NCBI RefSeq assembly: GCF_036370855.1
Contig: NC_088108.1
Location: forward strand, 10,997,448 to 11,061,447
DNA from: Dromaius novaehollandiae
Lineage: Eukaryota > Chordata > Aves > Casuariiformes > Dromaiidae
Direction: 5' to 3'
Length of the DNA stretch: 64,000 nt
The position numbers and the translations under genes are program-made. The notes beneath the pieces are model-generated. The model was not told the origin of the DNA. It ran no database searches and saw nothing but the letters and a program-made list of their open reading frames with translations. The first letter of the stretch is position 1. Each line of letters opens with the position of its first letter. This document shows positions 13,101 to 24,315 of this stretch, one piece after another.

Positions 13101-15691
13101 GACCCAATGACCAATTGCGGATGTGAATCTTCCAACAACGAGAAAGCCCTGGGGCTTTGCATGAAGCCAGATTTCCTCTGTCCACAGGCATCATATCTTT
13201 CTGTTCATTCAGCTCCAGGCACTGTTCTTCGTCCATGAGCCAATATGCTCCAGGCACTTGGCCACCTCAGTGGAGATGCCCCTCACAAGACAAGGAGCGC
13301 AGGCCCCTGGCGAGACCCTGCTGCCAGCCACACACATACTCTCTCCCCGTTTTAGCCACAGGCTGTGCACAGATACTGAAGCGTGCCAAGTACTGCAGAG
13401 AGGTCCAGGAGGCTGCGACCAAAAGTCCCATCCCAAAGAGGGAGGTTACCTGCCAGAGCCATCGAGGCAGTGCTAGTTTCATGTCTCAGCCTGAATCCAG
13501 CTTATCCTGCAATACAGTTTTAGCTCTAGGTGACGACCTTGTAACCGGGCTCTCGTTGCCTCCCTACACGCTTGCTGCAGAAATGGATGGCTTGGCACTT
13601 CCAGGATTTGGCAAGAACTGACACATCCATAACGGGTGTCTTTTCTATTTATTGGACTGGCTTAGCATATGTTTGAACAAGAGTAGGAAATTGTTTGTCT
13701 AAAGGACGTCTAACTGGCTGTTGGACTCCGGATAAGCATCCTTGTTTGCGGGCTTGTTCGCCTGCCAGGAGGAGCACAAATGGAGCTGAGACCCCTTGAC
13801 TTCTTGTTCTGCATTCAGGAAGGCAGACAGTCTGCTTGCTTGCCAACATGGACAGATGCAGGATGTTGTTTGAACATCCTAAACACACATGATCTTTTCA
13901 GCAAAATAAGATGACAGTGATTAGATCCTGGTTAGACATTTTAACTTAATGAATACGGGACCATCATCATCAGTCTGAAAGCCTCACTTTCCTGATCTTG
14001 ACCCCTCTACTGACTCTGCAAACATACTGCCAACTTAGGCTGTTGACTGAGGGAAGAACAGCGCTCAGGCCAGTGAATCGGGACAGGTCTCTTGATACCT
14101 ATCACTGCTTCGAAGCACGTACCTACGAATTCTCCACTGGTCACGCTCTGAATTCTGTGTACAACAGGAGTCACTTCGTCGGTTAACAAAGATTTCATTT
14201 GCATTGGTTTTACTAGCACATCCCAATGGCTTGTATTTAGAGCAGACAACAAGCTACTGAGAATCATTAAGATTTTGACAATATCTCTGTTATCACTTAG
14301 AGGGAAAGAAAGTTATTCATTTACACTTTTGCTTTAATTTTAACTCGAGCTACCTAGGAGACATTCTTAAGACATGAAATGCATTCAAGCAATTAACAGT
14401 GTGAAAGGTGATAAAAGCAGCTAAATAGTTTCAGATCTACTTGCTGCACTACCCAGCCAGATGACATAAATCATTACTTATCCTTTTTTTGTTTTATATC
14501 TTAGTAAGTTTTTTTATTTTTCCTTTCCAGCACCACTGATTATAAGCTCACAATGCTCACATTTTAAAACAAAGCCACTTAAGATAATTGCAAATACCTT
14601 TCTCAACTAAATTTAAGTTCTCATAAACCCAGTATAATATTTTCATGTCCTGTGGATACTATCGGCCACATCTCATGTATCAGTTAAAACAGAGTAACTC
14701 ACTGGACTAGGTCACTGCGTCCAGCACCTGCCCTAGCCAGTAGCCACATTATACAGTTCCATTAATAAAGTAATCAAATGTTAAAGTCCGTAGGGCATTG
14801 TCCCGCTATTCTTACCCATGGGATACTTTTACTGGACTCCATTGAGTTATTCCGCGTTTACAGAAGAATAAGAGAGAGATGAGGGTCTCCCCTTTGTATT
14901 GCAGACTATAAATAGTGGAAACATTTCACCCCAAGCTGTACAACTAAAGTTTGTTTTACCTCTTTTGCTGTAAAAGCAGATGCCGGTATAGTCACTAACA
15001 AAAAGTACTCTGTGGCGCCTTTTCGGCAGCACTACACAGACTACCTGAAACTCCGTACAGAACAGCGTTTCTTGCTAAAACAGCAGAACACAGAAGGCAG
15101 AAAAAGGGCACTCTCAAAATACATAGCCTTCTTAAAAATAGTTACTATTAGTATCAGTATTATAATTTTCCTAGCTTAACTCATGAGGGAAGTCATTCTG
15201 TACAGCCCCACGTCAGGTTTTCAAAGCGCCTACAGAAGGGGTTGGGAAGCCTTCGCTGTCTGCTTTCAGTTTGTCACCTACAGCACAGCAGCTTTAAGCT
15301 GAAAACGCCAAACTGATGCAAGGACACAAAAGCAAGTGCTCGGCGCTGTAGGAGGCTCTTCTCAAGAGTAGGAATCACCTCCTGCACCTGACTCTCACCA
15401 TCCTCCTAGCTCCTGCTCTCCTCGCTCTTTCCCGGCAAGCGTCTCACTGAAATTAATGAGAGTTTTACCTGAGTTGGGACTCGAGGACTGGCTCCTGCAT
15501 TTGCAGCTGTCTCTGGGAGACAAAAAGTTCGGAGAAGTTGGAGGACAAGGGAGCGACACGGGCAACAGCGAGTCCGCGGCGCGGCCGGGCGGGAGGGAGG
15601 GAGGGAGACGCGGGCGCCCCGCGACCCGCCGCCGCCGCGCCGGGGCCGAGCGCGGGAAGCTGCCGCCGGCCCCCCCGCCCGCGGCACTCAC

Positions 15692-15866
15692 CGGCGTTGC
15701 GGAGCTTCTTGTTCCTCAGCACGGAGAGGATGACCAGCACGTTGCCCAGGATGTCCCCCACGATGGTGACGATGAGCACGGCGGCCAGCGCCGTGGCGGC
15801 CCGCGCCGCCGGCCCGGCCCCCAGCCGGCAGCCCGCGCAGCTCCCGTTGCTGCCCGGCCGCTCCAT
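15692..15866 (-). CDS. MTNR1C: Melatonin receptor 1C (Mel1c / GPR50 lineage), coding exon 1
   Basis: This exon encodes the extracellular N-terminus, TM1 and the first intracellular loop of a seven-helix, Gi-coupled melatonin receptor of the plasma membrane. It gives 58 codons plus one base. The peptide starts MERPGSNGSC, with an N-glycosylation sequon NGS at residues 7-9. TM1 spans roughly residues 27-50 and contains GN (N42), the conserved TM1 asparagine. Loop 1 ends in RNKKLRNAG. The exon ends at a clean donor, GCCG|GTGAGT, splitting the glycine codon exactly where melatonin receptor genes are split. The ATG at 15,866 was chosen because it starts the family's MERPGS-type N-terminus. It has C at -3 and G at +4, so its context is moderate. 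The reading frame stays open for more than 400 bases upstream, so open frame alone does not fix the start. MTNR1A or MTNR1B are less likely, because the N-terminus matches Mel1c and the HMGB3 neighbour matches the GPR50 locus. Confidence 0.88.
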
Positions 15867-15874
15867 GCGCGCCT

Positions 15875-15904
15875 CGGCTCGGCTCGGCTCGGCTCGGCTC
15901 GGCT
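15875..15904. repeat. (CGGCT)6 pentanucleotide array, MTNR1C 5' leader
   Basis: Six exact tandem copies of CGGCT on the plus strand lie 8 bases upstream of the MTNR1C start codon. They read AGCCG in the transcript sense and probably sit in the 5'UTR. Confidence 0.92.
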
Positions 15905-16025
15905 CTGCCCGCCCGGCCCGGCCCGGCCGGCCCGCCGCCGCCGCGGCCCCTCCTCCCGCCCCGACGGGGAGCCCCGGCCCCGCCGCCGCGCAGCCCCCGC
16001 GCCGCCACCGCGCTCCTCCCCGCCG

Positions 16026-16045
16026 AGCCGAGCCGAGCCGAGCCG
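16026..16045. repeat. (AGCCG)4 array, inverted relative to the 15,875 array
   Basis: Four exact copies of AGCCG on the plus strand are the reverse complement of the CGGCT array 121 bases away. If both lie in one transcript they could form a perfect stem of at least 20 base pairs. Confidence 0.9.
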
Positions 16046-17480
16046 CGCCGCGCCGGCCCCGGGGCGCCGCCGCCGCCCGCAGCCCTGCCCCGGGCCCGGG
16101 GGGGCGGCGGGGCCGGGGGCGCGGGGCAGCCCGGCCCGGCGCGGCGCGGGCGGCGCCTCCGCAGCGCTGTGTCATGGCGCCACCGCGCGGCGGAGGCGGG
16201 CGGCGGCGGCGGGAGGGGCCGGCGGGGCGCGGAGCCGCGTGGAGCCGCTCCTCCCGCGCGCACGGGTGCGCGGTGTGCATGAGGCATAGAGTGCGCGACG
16301 CACACTGCGGCTGTTGGCAGTGTGGCGGGGGTGGGCGCTGTGCGTGGCGTACGTAGCACGCACGGTGAGCAGGCGTGCGGGAGGAGCTGACGTGCGGATC
16401 TGCATGGTGTGCAGCGCACGCGATGTAGGTGTGCAGGTGTGCATGGTGCTGTACAGGCCCAGGCCGCTGGAGAAGACGTGCCCGGCCCTAGAGCCTGCTG
16501 CTCACTTGCACGACGAGAGAAGGCGGCTTGGAAGCCCCTCCAGCGCCCCAGCGCAGGGGTGGCCCCGTGGCCGGGCCTGCCAGCCCTGCGCGTAGCCCCC
16601 GCCGGCCCAGCAGAGCCGTCCTGCCGCCCCAGCCACGCGGGAAGCGAGCGGGCCGGCCCTGCCGGGCCCCGCGTAGCACCGGCCGCAGGTAGCAGTCAGC
16701 TGTCTCTCTACACCCCCCGGTGTAGCTAACAGCCCTTTCGGCGGCGCTGGCTGCGGCGGCTCTCGGCCGGCGCCCCCGCACGGAGCCGCCGCGGCCCCCG
16801 CGGGAAGGGGAGCTCCGGCGGGAAACGCTGCCGGGGCTGCTGCGGCTCCCCAGCAGGAGCTGTTCCTCGCTGCGGTCAGTCGTTCCCGCACCGCCGCCGC
16901 CGGGGAGCCGTTACCTGCCGCAGCTCTACTCCTGCCAGACCGGTTAAAACACTTAACGGCCCCGCGGCCGGAGGGTTTTACAGCACCGTCCGCCTGCTTG
17001 GCACCAACACCTCGTGCCCCAGCGAGCTCTGGTAACAGCTTCCCCGCCGCAACACCTCCCCGCGCGTGGCCGGCACGCTGCCGATGCTGGGCCATCGGGC
17101 ACCCGAGACAAAGCCTTCCTCGAGCAGTTATTTCAGAGCAGAGCAGGCAGCTTTTGTTTTAACTCTATTGACTAATTCGGAGACGTTTGATGCAGAACGC
17201 CAGGCCCAAACTCCCAACCCAAACACGCCCTGGCAGGGTGACCCTGGCGGGTGGCAGGGCGGTGCCCGGGGCTGGCCAGGAGGCCCGGCGGGTCGGAGGG
17301 CCCAAAGCAGCCCGGGGAGCCGGGCAGCACCCGCAGCAGCACTGAGCTGCATGCCGCCCTGTGTTCCCTCTCGCTCCAAACCCAACCACCACCTTCACAG
17401 ACTCCTGGTGAGTCCGGCTCGGCGGTGGGGCGGCCGGGGCCACGGGTACGCGCCCCTTGCCTGGTGTCCCGACCTTTCGG

Positions 17481-18069
17481 CACCTTTTGCTTTGATGCAG
17501 TTCTGATTCGGCTGATTGCTTTAGCCGCCTTCGGGTGTGCTTTAAATGTGGGTAGCTTGGACGTGACTGCAGGGGTTGGACTCCATATGCTTTAGGAAAA
17601 CAGATGTCTCGGGCTCGCTGGTAGAAGTGTGTTTTCAAACTAACGAAGGCGGTGGCTGATGCTAGGGAGAAAAGCTGCCTCTCTACGTGCCGCGGTAAAG
17701 ACGTGTGCAGTATTACCCTTTCTCCTCTGGCTGGGGGCTGCCAGAAGACCCAGAAAACCCTGCGGCCAAGATGGTCACCCCCTGCTAGGGCCTGCGCGGG
17801 TGGGCGGCCGTGCTGGCAGGGGCCCCAGCGGCGCGGAGCGCGGGGTGGGCAGGGTCCCCGGGAAAGCCAGGAGTCCCGGCTCCTGCACCGGGTGAGCGGC
17901 CTCGGCCCCTCCGCATCCGCAAACCCTTCCAGCGCCAGGCAGCAACCTCTTCTCCCATCGCTCCTGTTGGGGTGTGTGGGGGAGAAATGCCTTCCAGGCC
18001 AAGGCACCGCCAAACAGAGACTGGCCGGTTCATCCATGGTGTCAGGGCCATCTCTGCGCTGCCGGGGGC
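17481..18069. other. Non-coding GC-rich flank upstream of MTNR1C
   Basis: The GC content is moderate to high, with scattered CpG. A long minus-strand open frame crosses it but has proline/arginine-rich low-complexity composition and no recognisable domain. I see no supportable gene. Confidence 0.5.
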
Positions 18070-18093
18070 GGGGGGGGGGGGGGGGGGGGGGGG
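18070..18093. repeat. G24 homopolymer
   Basis: An uninterrupted run of 24 G follows a shorter G5C block. Its true length is uncertain in any assembly, and it is a strong G-quadruplex candidate. Confidence 0.9.
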
Positions 18094-21000
18094 AAGCACG
18101 CACCACACCGCACAGCAGAGCACACCAGGGTGGCTGCAGCTGGTGCCACCCCCCAGCTCTGCTACGAGCACCAAAGCCGCCCAGCAAAGCTCTGCACCTG
18201 ACTGATGCTTAAAAATACTGCTCGCATTACTGCTCCTGTAGAGTGGCGGGAGGCAGAGGGGGCCACTTCTGATAAAAGTGCTGCGGCCAGGAAAACACAA
18301 AAGGGCTTTCCATCTGGTGACGACTTCTGCTCATGGATTTTCACCCATAATGTATATCTGCAAAAAGCAGCCTTCTTCCACCGCCTGGCGAGCCTGCCCT
18401 AGCTGGGCAGGTCTGCATGGCTCTGCAGGCATGTGTGCATCTGCACCGCTGTATCAGCTAATCTCTCGTAAGACACTTCCGAGAAATTATGATAGATGGA
18501 GTGAACAACCATTTTCATCACTGGAGTGATTTAGATGAATAGTTTTCAGGCCATTTCCTCCCACCTTCCTGCTAAATGGACTCTTCACTGCTTCAACTGG
18601 GAAAAGGCTAGCGCTCTAGGAAGCGATGGCAAGGAAAAAAAAAGAAGGTGGATGTATCAATAGGACCTTTTTAATTATGCTTTATGGGAGCCTCTGACGT
18701 AAATCATACTGAAATAAAAATATCCACAATGTGTTAGGAGAATTTAGGCTCATTTGACTGCACAAAAGTCACGGGTGTGATCACAAGAGACAGCAGCTGA
18801 ATCAGGGTCAGGATCCAGGAGCATCTTTGTACCTCAGCCGCAGTCAGGCTCCGCACACAGGCACACAGACACGAGCCAGGCGAAGGTGACCAGTGCGATA
18901 CCTTCAAACACAGTAAACATGTTCCAAATTCTCCTTTTGAAAAAGCTTAATAACTTTGATAACAGTGAGAATAAAGGGGCGGCGCCTACTGCTGCAAAGG
19001 ATTTTAGGCAACATTTTCCCCTGTCAGCGAGCGGCACCAGTAAGGAGATGCATGTTCCCAAAGTTACCCCTATTTTTGGTGCTGGCTCACACCCCTTAAG
19101 GATGCCATGCTTCCCAGGAGGGAAGGGAGCCCCGCTGGCAGTGTGCTCGGCTGTCCAGCCAGCTCGTGCACGTGAGGGGAACGAGCTGTCCCCCCCCCGG
19201 CCAAGCCGCACGTGCGCATCGCAGCGGCAGCGCGCGGGAACCGCTCATCCCTCGCCGTGCGGGTGAGACACCTCCACTCCCAGCCCTGCCCACCGAAGCA
19301 CTCAGCTTCAGTAGAGTTAATCCAGGTATATTGTAACAAATGAAAGCTCGCATAATTGAAAAATAGCTGAGGCATTAATCTTCCTTCTCGGTACCTTGAG
19401 TCCTTTTTAAAAAGATTATTTTGTCTTCAGAGACAGCTTTAATGCTACTTAATGAATCGCTTATAAATGAAGGAATTTTTTTTCTCCTACACAGGGACAG
19501 GCTAACTGCTACGCTGATTTTGTCAATGTAGAAGAGACAATTAAGTTTTATCAAGTACACAAAGATAATAATTGCTCTCCGCAAATACCACCATAGTGAC
19601 TTCGGCGTACTTAAGGCCAATTTATCTTGTCCTTTTGCCTGAGCCTGCTTAGCGGCAGCAACACATCCGTTTCCTTTGGCTGGATCTGGGGAACACTTGG
19701 TGCTTACCACGCTCCCTTACCACCACCCAGGACCCCCTAGGTTAGCACCCAGTGAGGAACACCAGGCTGGGAAAGTCTGAATCCAAACCGGAGCTCATCC
19801 CAAGATATTTGGGTGTCCGGTTTCAGAGGAGGGAAGCGCCGTGAGAGAGGATGAGAGAAGTGAGAAACAGGGACATCAGGAAACCTCCCCCTTAAACTCT
19901 AAGGCGAGTTTCTTGGTTGCAGAAAGGGTCTGGGCAAGTTGTCTCTGCAGCTGTACCTCCTGCCCTGGAAAACGACACCAGGCAGGACCACAGGGCAGGG
20001 CAGCTGTCTGCAGAAAGCATCCCAGCAAGCTGCAGAGGTAATCCTGCTGCACCAAGACGCTATTCCTAATCTCACGCAGAGGACCCGCACCATACACCCT
20101 CGGCCGTCGCCCTTTCCCATGCTCCCGCCTGCTCCGAGCCCTGGAGCCATGCGCACAGTGCAAAGATGCTGCGTGAGGCTCGGTTCCTCCCCCCCACCAC
20201 ACCAGGGGTGCTGAGTATTCATATTTATTCCCAGCGAGAACAGCAGGCAATAAAAGTTGTAATTTCTCCACAAGTGGGGCTTTTGACTCCAACAGTGGCC
20301 TTTTGAGCAGGCACAGAAGCAGATGCAGAATGGGGCTCATAAATCATTTTGCAGCCTCTTTTGTTCCATGCTCCCGCATGGTGCAGTTCTGCGTTGCACG
20401 ACCAGCGCAGCGGCTCCTAGCCCCTGCGGCTCTCCAAAGCTCAGGGATGGCTTTGCCTCCCCGCAGGGCATCCCCCCATGTGGCACGGCAGGTTTTACAC
20501 AGCCCCCAGCATCAGATCTTCACCGCCACAGCTCAACCGGGCACGTCTCACCGCCCTGCCCATGCACCAGGAGACATGGAGAGCCCCAGCCTCGTAGCCC
20601 CATATTTCTCCTCGCTCCATCATTTTGCTGTGCTGGGAGCACATTCCCCAAACAAGTCACAGCGCGCTCCCATCTCTGCATTTTCCAGGACGGACCCCTG
20701 GGAAACTACGCACGCCCCAGTGCGGGGCCACGGCGCAGGCTGTCTCCCCGCCAGCGCGGCCGCCCTCGGGCCCACGGCAGAGGGAATCACGGTTACTCGC
20801 CCACAGTTCTCTAGGCAAAGATTTACAGCACCATTTCTCCTCCCCCAGGCTTTTTTCCAGTGCGTTCGGGCTGCGTAGCTGTTTATCGCAGGGCAGCACA
20901 GTCACACAGCACGTGGCGAGAGAGAAGCCCAGCCTTGGGAAGAGCCACTAGTTGCGCCTGTGATAAACAGACAACTAAAGCCAGCTGCTCTGAACCGCCG

Positions 21001-24000
21001 TCACAGAGGAGAGAGCAGCAAACAAATGGAGCTATTTATGCCCTCGTGCTCGCAGAGAAACTCAAGACAAACCCGGACCCTCGTGCTCAGCCACTTCCCC
21101 TTTCTCAGCTGAAGTACCAGCCTCACACAGGGCGGGCAGCCCGCTCTCCCAGAATAGGCTTTTTTGTTAATCACTAAAAAAGCCCTACACACAGGCCTGT
21201 TCATTCAGCTCAACAGCTTACTGCTAAAATCTCAATAAAAAGGGGAAGAAGGAAAACTTTGTTTTCCTTCTGCACTTTGAATATTAAATGACGTTGTCAG
21301 CGTTGCCTTGGGACGAAACATCAAACCGCTTCCTCGCTCAGAGACGCGTGTGATTTGAGAAGAATGACTTTGAGGCTGACTTGCTGTTTCAAAGCTCCGA
21401 TTTTTTTCATCTCAGACTGGAGGACACAACATGAATGAAAGGGGAATTAGCCTGGTTACAAACAAACAAGCAGGGTGACCTAGATTCCCTCGGCAGCTCC
21501 CGAGGAAGTGACGGCAAAAGTTTAAAACCTGCCGTTCGGGGCTCCGGGCTGTGGCACATTTGGGTCAAAGTTTGCTGCAATCAGCTTGCGCCTTCCAAAA
21601 AGGCTTTTTCTAACGGGAAGGTTTGTACGGCAGCGGCTGAATTATGCATGTGATTTGTACGGGCTCTTCTAGCAAATAACGCAAGCGCTTTCAACACATG
21701 TGAAGCTAAGCATCCGTACTCACCTGAATTCAAAGCACCGGCTCCCTTCCACCTAGGAAATACAGAGGGGATGTTTTATTTTTATACGGTGTTTTAAGGG
21801 ATCACATGGTCTCGTGACTGTAGAAATCTAGTTCTGTTTTTTCTACTTTGTAGCTAAAGCTCCATAAAAAGAATTGGGTGCAAGCATATATGCCCATGTA
21901 AAGCAACATCCCACGTTATGACGACTGTAAAACTGCAGGTCTCCAGTTGCTAAAGTGAAACATGTTTTCTAAATGACCTTATTGACTCCCTCCTCCTGAA
22001 AAAAAATCCCGAACCGCAGAGCCTTGCTCCCAGTGAAAGCAATTTGGTTGCTCTGCACAATTGACTGGGCTGTTCTGATGATAGATGATCAATAGACGCA
22101 CGACTCTGCCCAAGTCATGATCACACTGAAGGAAAAAGATATAAATAATCAGGCTGGTGGGGCTTCTTGCAGCGAGCCGGGAGCTCCGGCGCCTTCGCGC
22201 TGCTCGCTGCCGATGCTGCCTCCCGTCAAGGCCTCCAGACTGGCCCGTCCATGCTCACAAGAGAAACTCAGGCAAGGCCAAAGCTGTTTTACCCCATTGC
22301 ATTAAGCCAGGAAGATTGAACTGACTTATTTTGTGGTTAGCAACTCCAAAGAAAGCTGAAGTGCTCTAATTTTTGAGTAAGAAAATAGTTTTCCTCCTAA
22401 ATCGCCCAACAATGGAAGAGTTGCTAGAGGTGCTGCTAGTTCAGTGCTCGTCAGCAGGGCCATGAATCCAACCGAAAAGGAAGGAGAGCTGCTGCACGGC
22501 AGCCTCCCCGGGGAGCAAGGACAGGCCCTATCTCTCTGCAGGATCGGCCTTTAATTAGAGCAAAAGACAAATCTCTCCACTTCTTCCCGATGCATCCATG
22601 GAGCACGTGTTTAGCAGCAGAGGCCGAACCCAAGGGGACCTGCGGGGTGGGTGGCTGGAGCCGGCCAGGAGCACCCGCAGGGCTCTTCCCTGAAGGAGGG
22701 AGCCCGCCTGGGTGGTTGGGAGAAAAAGAGAGCGCTTAGCACTTAACCCCATTCGGGTTCCTCATCTAGTCACTTTTCTCTCAGAAAACAAGACGCTTCT
22801 GCTCTTACCCTCCTGACCGCCAGTTTTCCTTCAGCTGCCACCTTTCCCACCTCTTTTTGGCCTGGACCTGTCGTGCCTGAATCCTGCTGCTCCCACCAGC
22901 CAGACCCTGCTCCAGCGGGATGCGGAGCAGGGCACACCGGCATCCCAGGGGCTCTACAGCCCCTCACCTCCATCTTCACCCCCTGCTTCTCCTGGGCCCA
23001 ATCCCCCTCTGGGATCAGCCAGAGGAGTCAGGCCCATCTTTTGGGCATACCGGGCTCTTACTCAGTTTAGGGAGGTCTGCATGCAGGACACATTTCTGTC
23101 AGAGCTCGAAGGGGCTAGTGCAGAGGCCAGCGGAGCTTTCCTGCCTTGCTGGTGGAGCGAGCCCTCCCAGGGCACCACCACGCCCTGCCCTGCCACAGTT
23201 TTAGGAAGCGGCAGTCTGGAGAAGCAGAGCGGAGTTGTGAAACGTGGAAGGAGTGATACAGGCGTGGGTATGGATCTCATTTTAGCTCCAAATCCACCTT
23301 TCAGATTTGACCTGGAAGGGCTGACTCCACCTGGAGCCGGGGGTGCTTGCCTGAGCGAGGACTGCAGGGGAGGCCCCGCGTCCCTCCCCCAGGCACTTGT
23401 TCTCCTGCTGGGTCTTTTAGCAGCTAAAGGCTCAGTTCAGCTCTTAGTGACTCTTAGAGGTTTACTGTCTGGATTTTTGCTCTGCTCCCAACCAGCACCC
23501 ATAAAATGTCAAGAAAGCAAGACCTAAACTCATATCCTGGATGTGCTTCAACTCTAGTAAAAAGTAGTATTTCTCTCTTCACAGGGAGGTGAGAATGGCA
23601 GACCCCAGCAGCAATAGCTTCCCCACCAAGCGAGCCTGCAGGGAAACCTCTCTGCTGATGAAAGCTGCCCAAGGAGAAAGTCCCTGGGGAGGCTAAAAAC
23701 CTACGGCCCCTTCCCGTTAGCCTGGCCAGAGCTGCTGCTACAGTTGGCACAGGACAGGGAAGCTGCTGAGATGCCCCGGGCACTTTGCCCTCCCCGTTTC
23801 GCCCACCCTGATTTGTATCACAGTTCACCTGGATCACACGCACACACTTGCAAATGTTATTCCAGGACCACCTGTCCTGCCCGGTGTTAAAGCTTAGCTA
23901 CTTTTACCAGGGCGTGAGCCTAGCAGTGCCGCGGTGGCTGATCCGCCTGCAGCCCCCTGGGCTGGCTGGTTTACCTGGCCGCAGGCACCTTTATTGCAGG

Positions 24001-24294
24001 GGAAACTCACAGTTTATGCCACTTGCCGGCCAAATTCACTCCTTTTCTGTTGGCCTCTGATTTCCAAAGCGAAGACTGGGATTGCCATGGTTTTTTTTTG
24101 TGCAAGGGAGAAAAGTAAATGTCCTAAGAAAGAAGATAAAATGGAGACTTTCTTTGCTTAAGCAGACCCCCCTCATTGGCCGACACACCTGTGAGGAGCC
24201 CTGGACCTGGGGAAGGCCAGAACTGCAGCAGTTCGCCGATGCTCCAACAGCTCGGCAGCCCAGGGGCTGCTCAGCTGTGGCTCCCGCAGACTTT

Positions 24295-24315
24295 ACACAC
24301 ACACACACGCGCGCG
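24295..24315. repeat. (AC)n(GC)n alternating purine-pyrimidine tract
   Basis: Twenty-one bases of alternating AC then GC steps form a microsatellite of the type that adopts Z-DNA readily. Confidence 0.85.

Larger units (their letters stand above)
1..15691 (-). other. MTNR1C: MTNR1C intron 1, partial (exon 2 lies off the left edge)
   Basis: This stretch follows the splice donor of MTNR1C coding exon 1 on the minus strand. Melatonin receptors have two coding exons, and the second encodes TM2 to TM7 in roughly 290-300 codons. No open frame of that size or with that sequence is visible here on the minus strand, so exon 2 should lie left of base 1 and the intron exceeds 15.6 kb. Apart from an AT/CA microsatellite near 9.1 kb, a T16 run at 9,674-9,689 and a CR1 fragment near 10 kb, I see no recognised gene. 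Short open frames on both strands look like chance frames. One possible unidentified exon at 521-766 is discussed as a finding. Confidence 0.7.
15540..17480. promoter_or_regulatory. CpG island over MTNR1C exon 1 and upstream region
   Basis: CpG dinucleotides are very dense from the end of exon 1 through about 16.3 kb and remain frequent to about 17.5 kb. The island covers the MTNR1C start and its presumed promoter on the minus strand. I see no convincing TATA box. The transcription start is not determined. Long open frames here on both strands follow from the lack of AT-rich stop codons and match no family I know. A GGGA-rich run near 15,590-15,607 could form G-quadruplex structure. Confidence 0.75.

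Noticed and set aside
17565-17595. CR1-tail-like phrase GGGGTTGGACTCCATATGC
   Set aside because: Only about 15 bases resemble the CR1 3' region and no further homology follows, which is too short to call an element.
17165-18187. 340-codon open frame on the minus strand upstream of MTNR1C
   Set aside because: The composition is Pro/Arg/Ala-rich with a poly-Pro stretch from the G24 run, there is no domain, and it crosses CpG-rich promoter DNA where stops are rare. It is probably chance.
18834-19211. Minus-strand open frame with a hydrophobic, membrane-like C-terminus
   Set aside because: The hydrophobic part is suggestive, but there is no family match, no supporting splice partner, and the overlapping plus frame is equally long.
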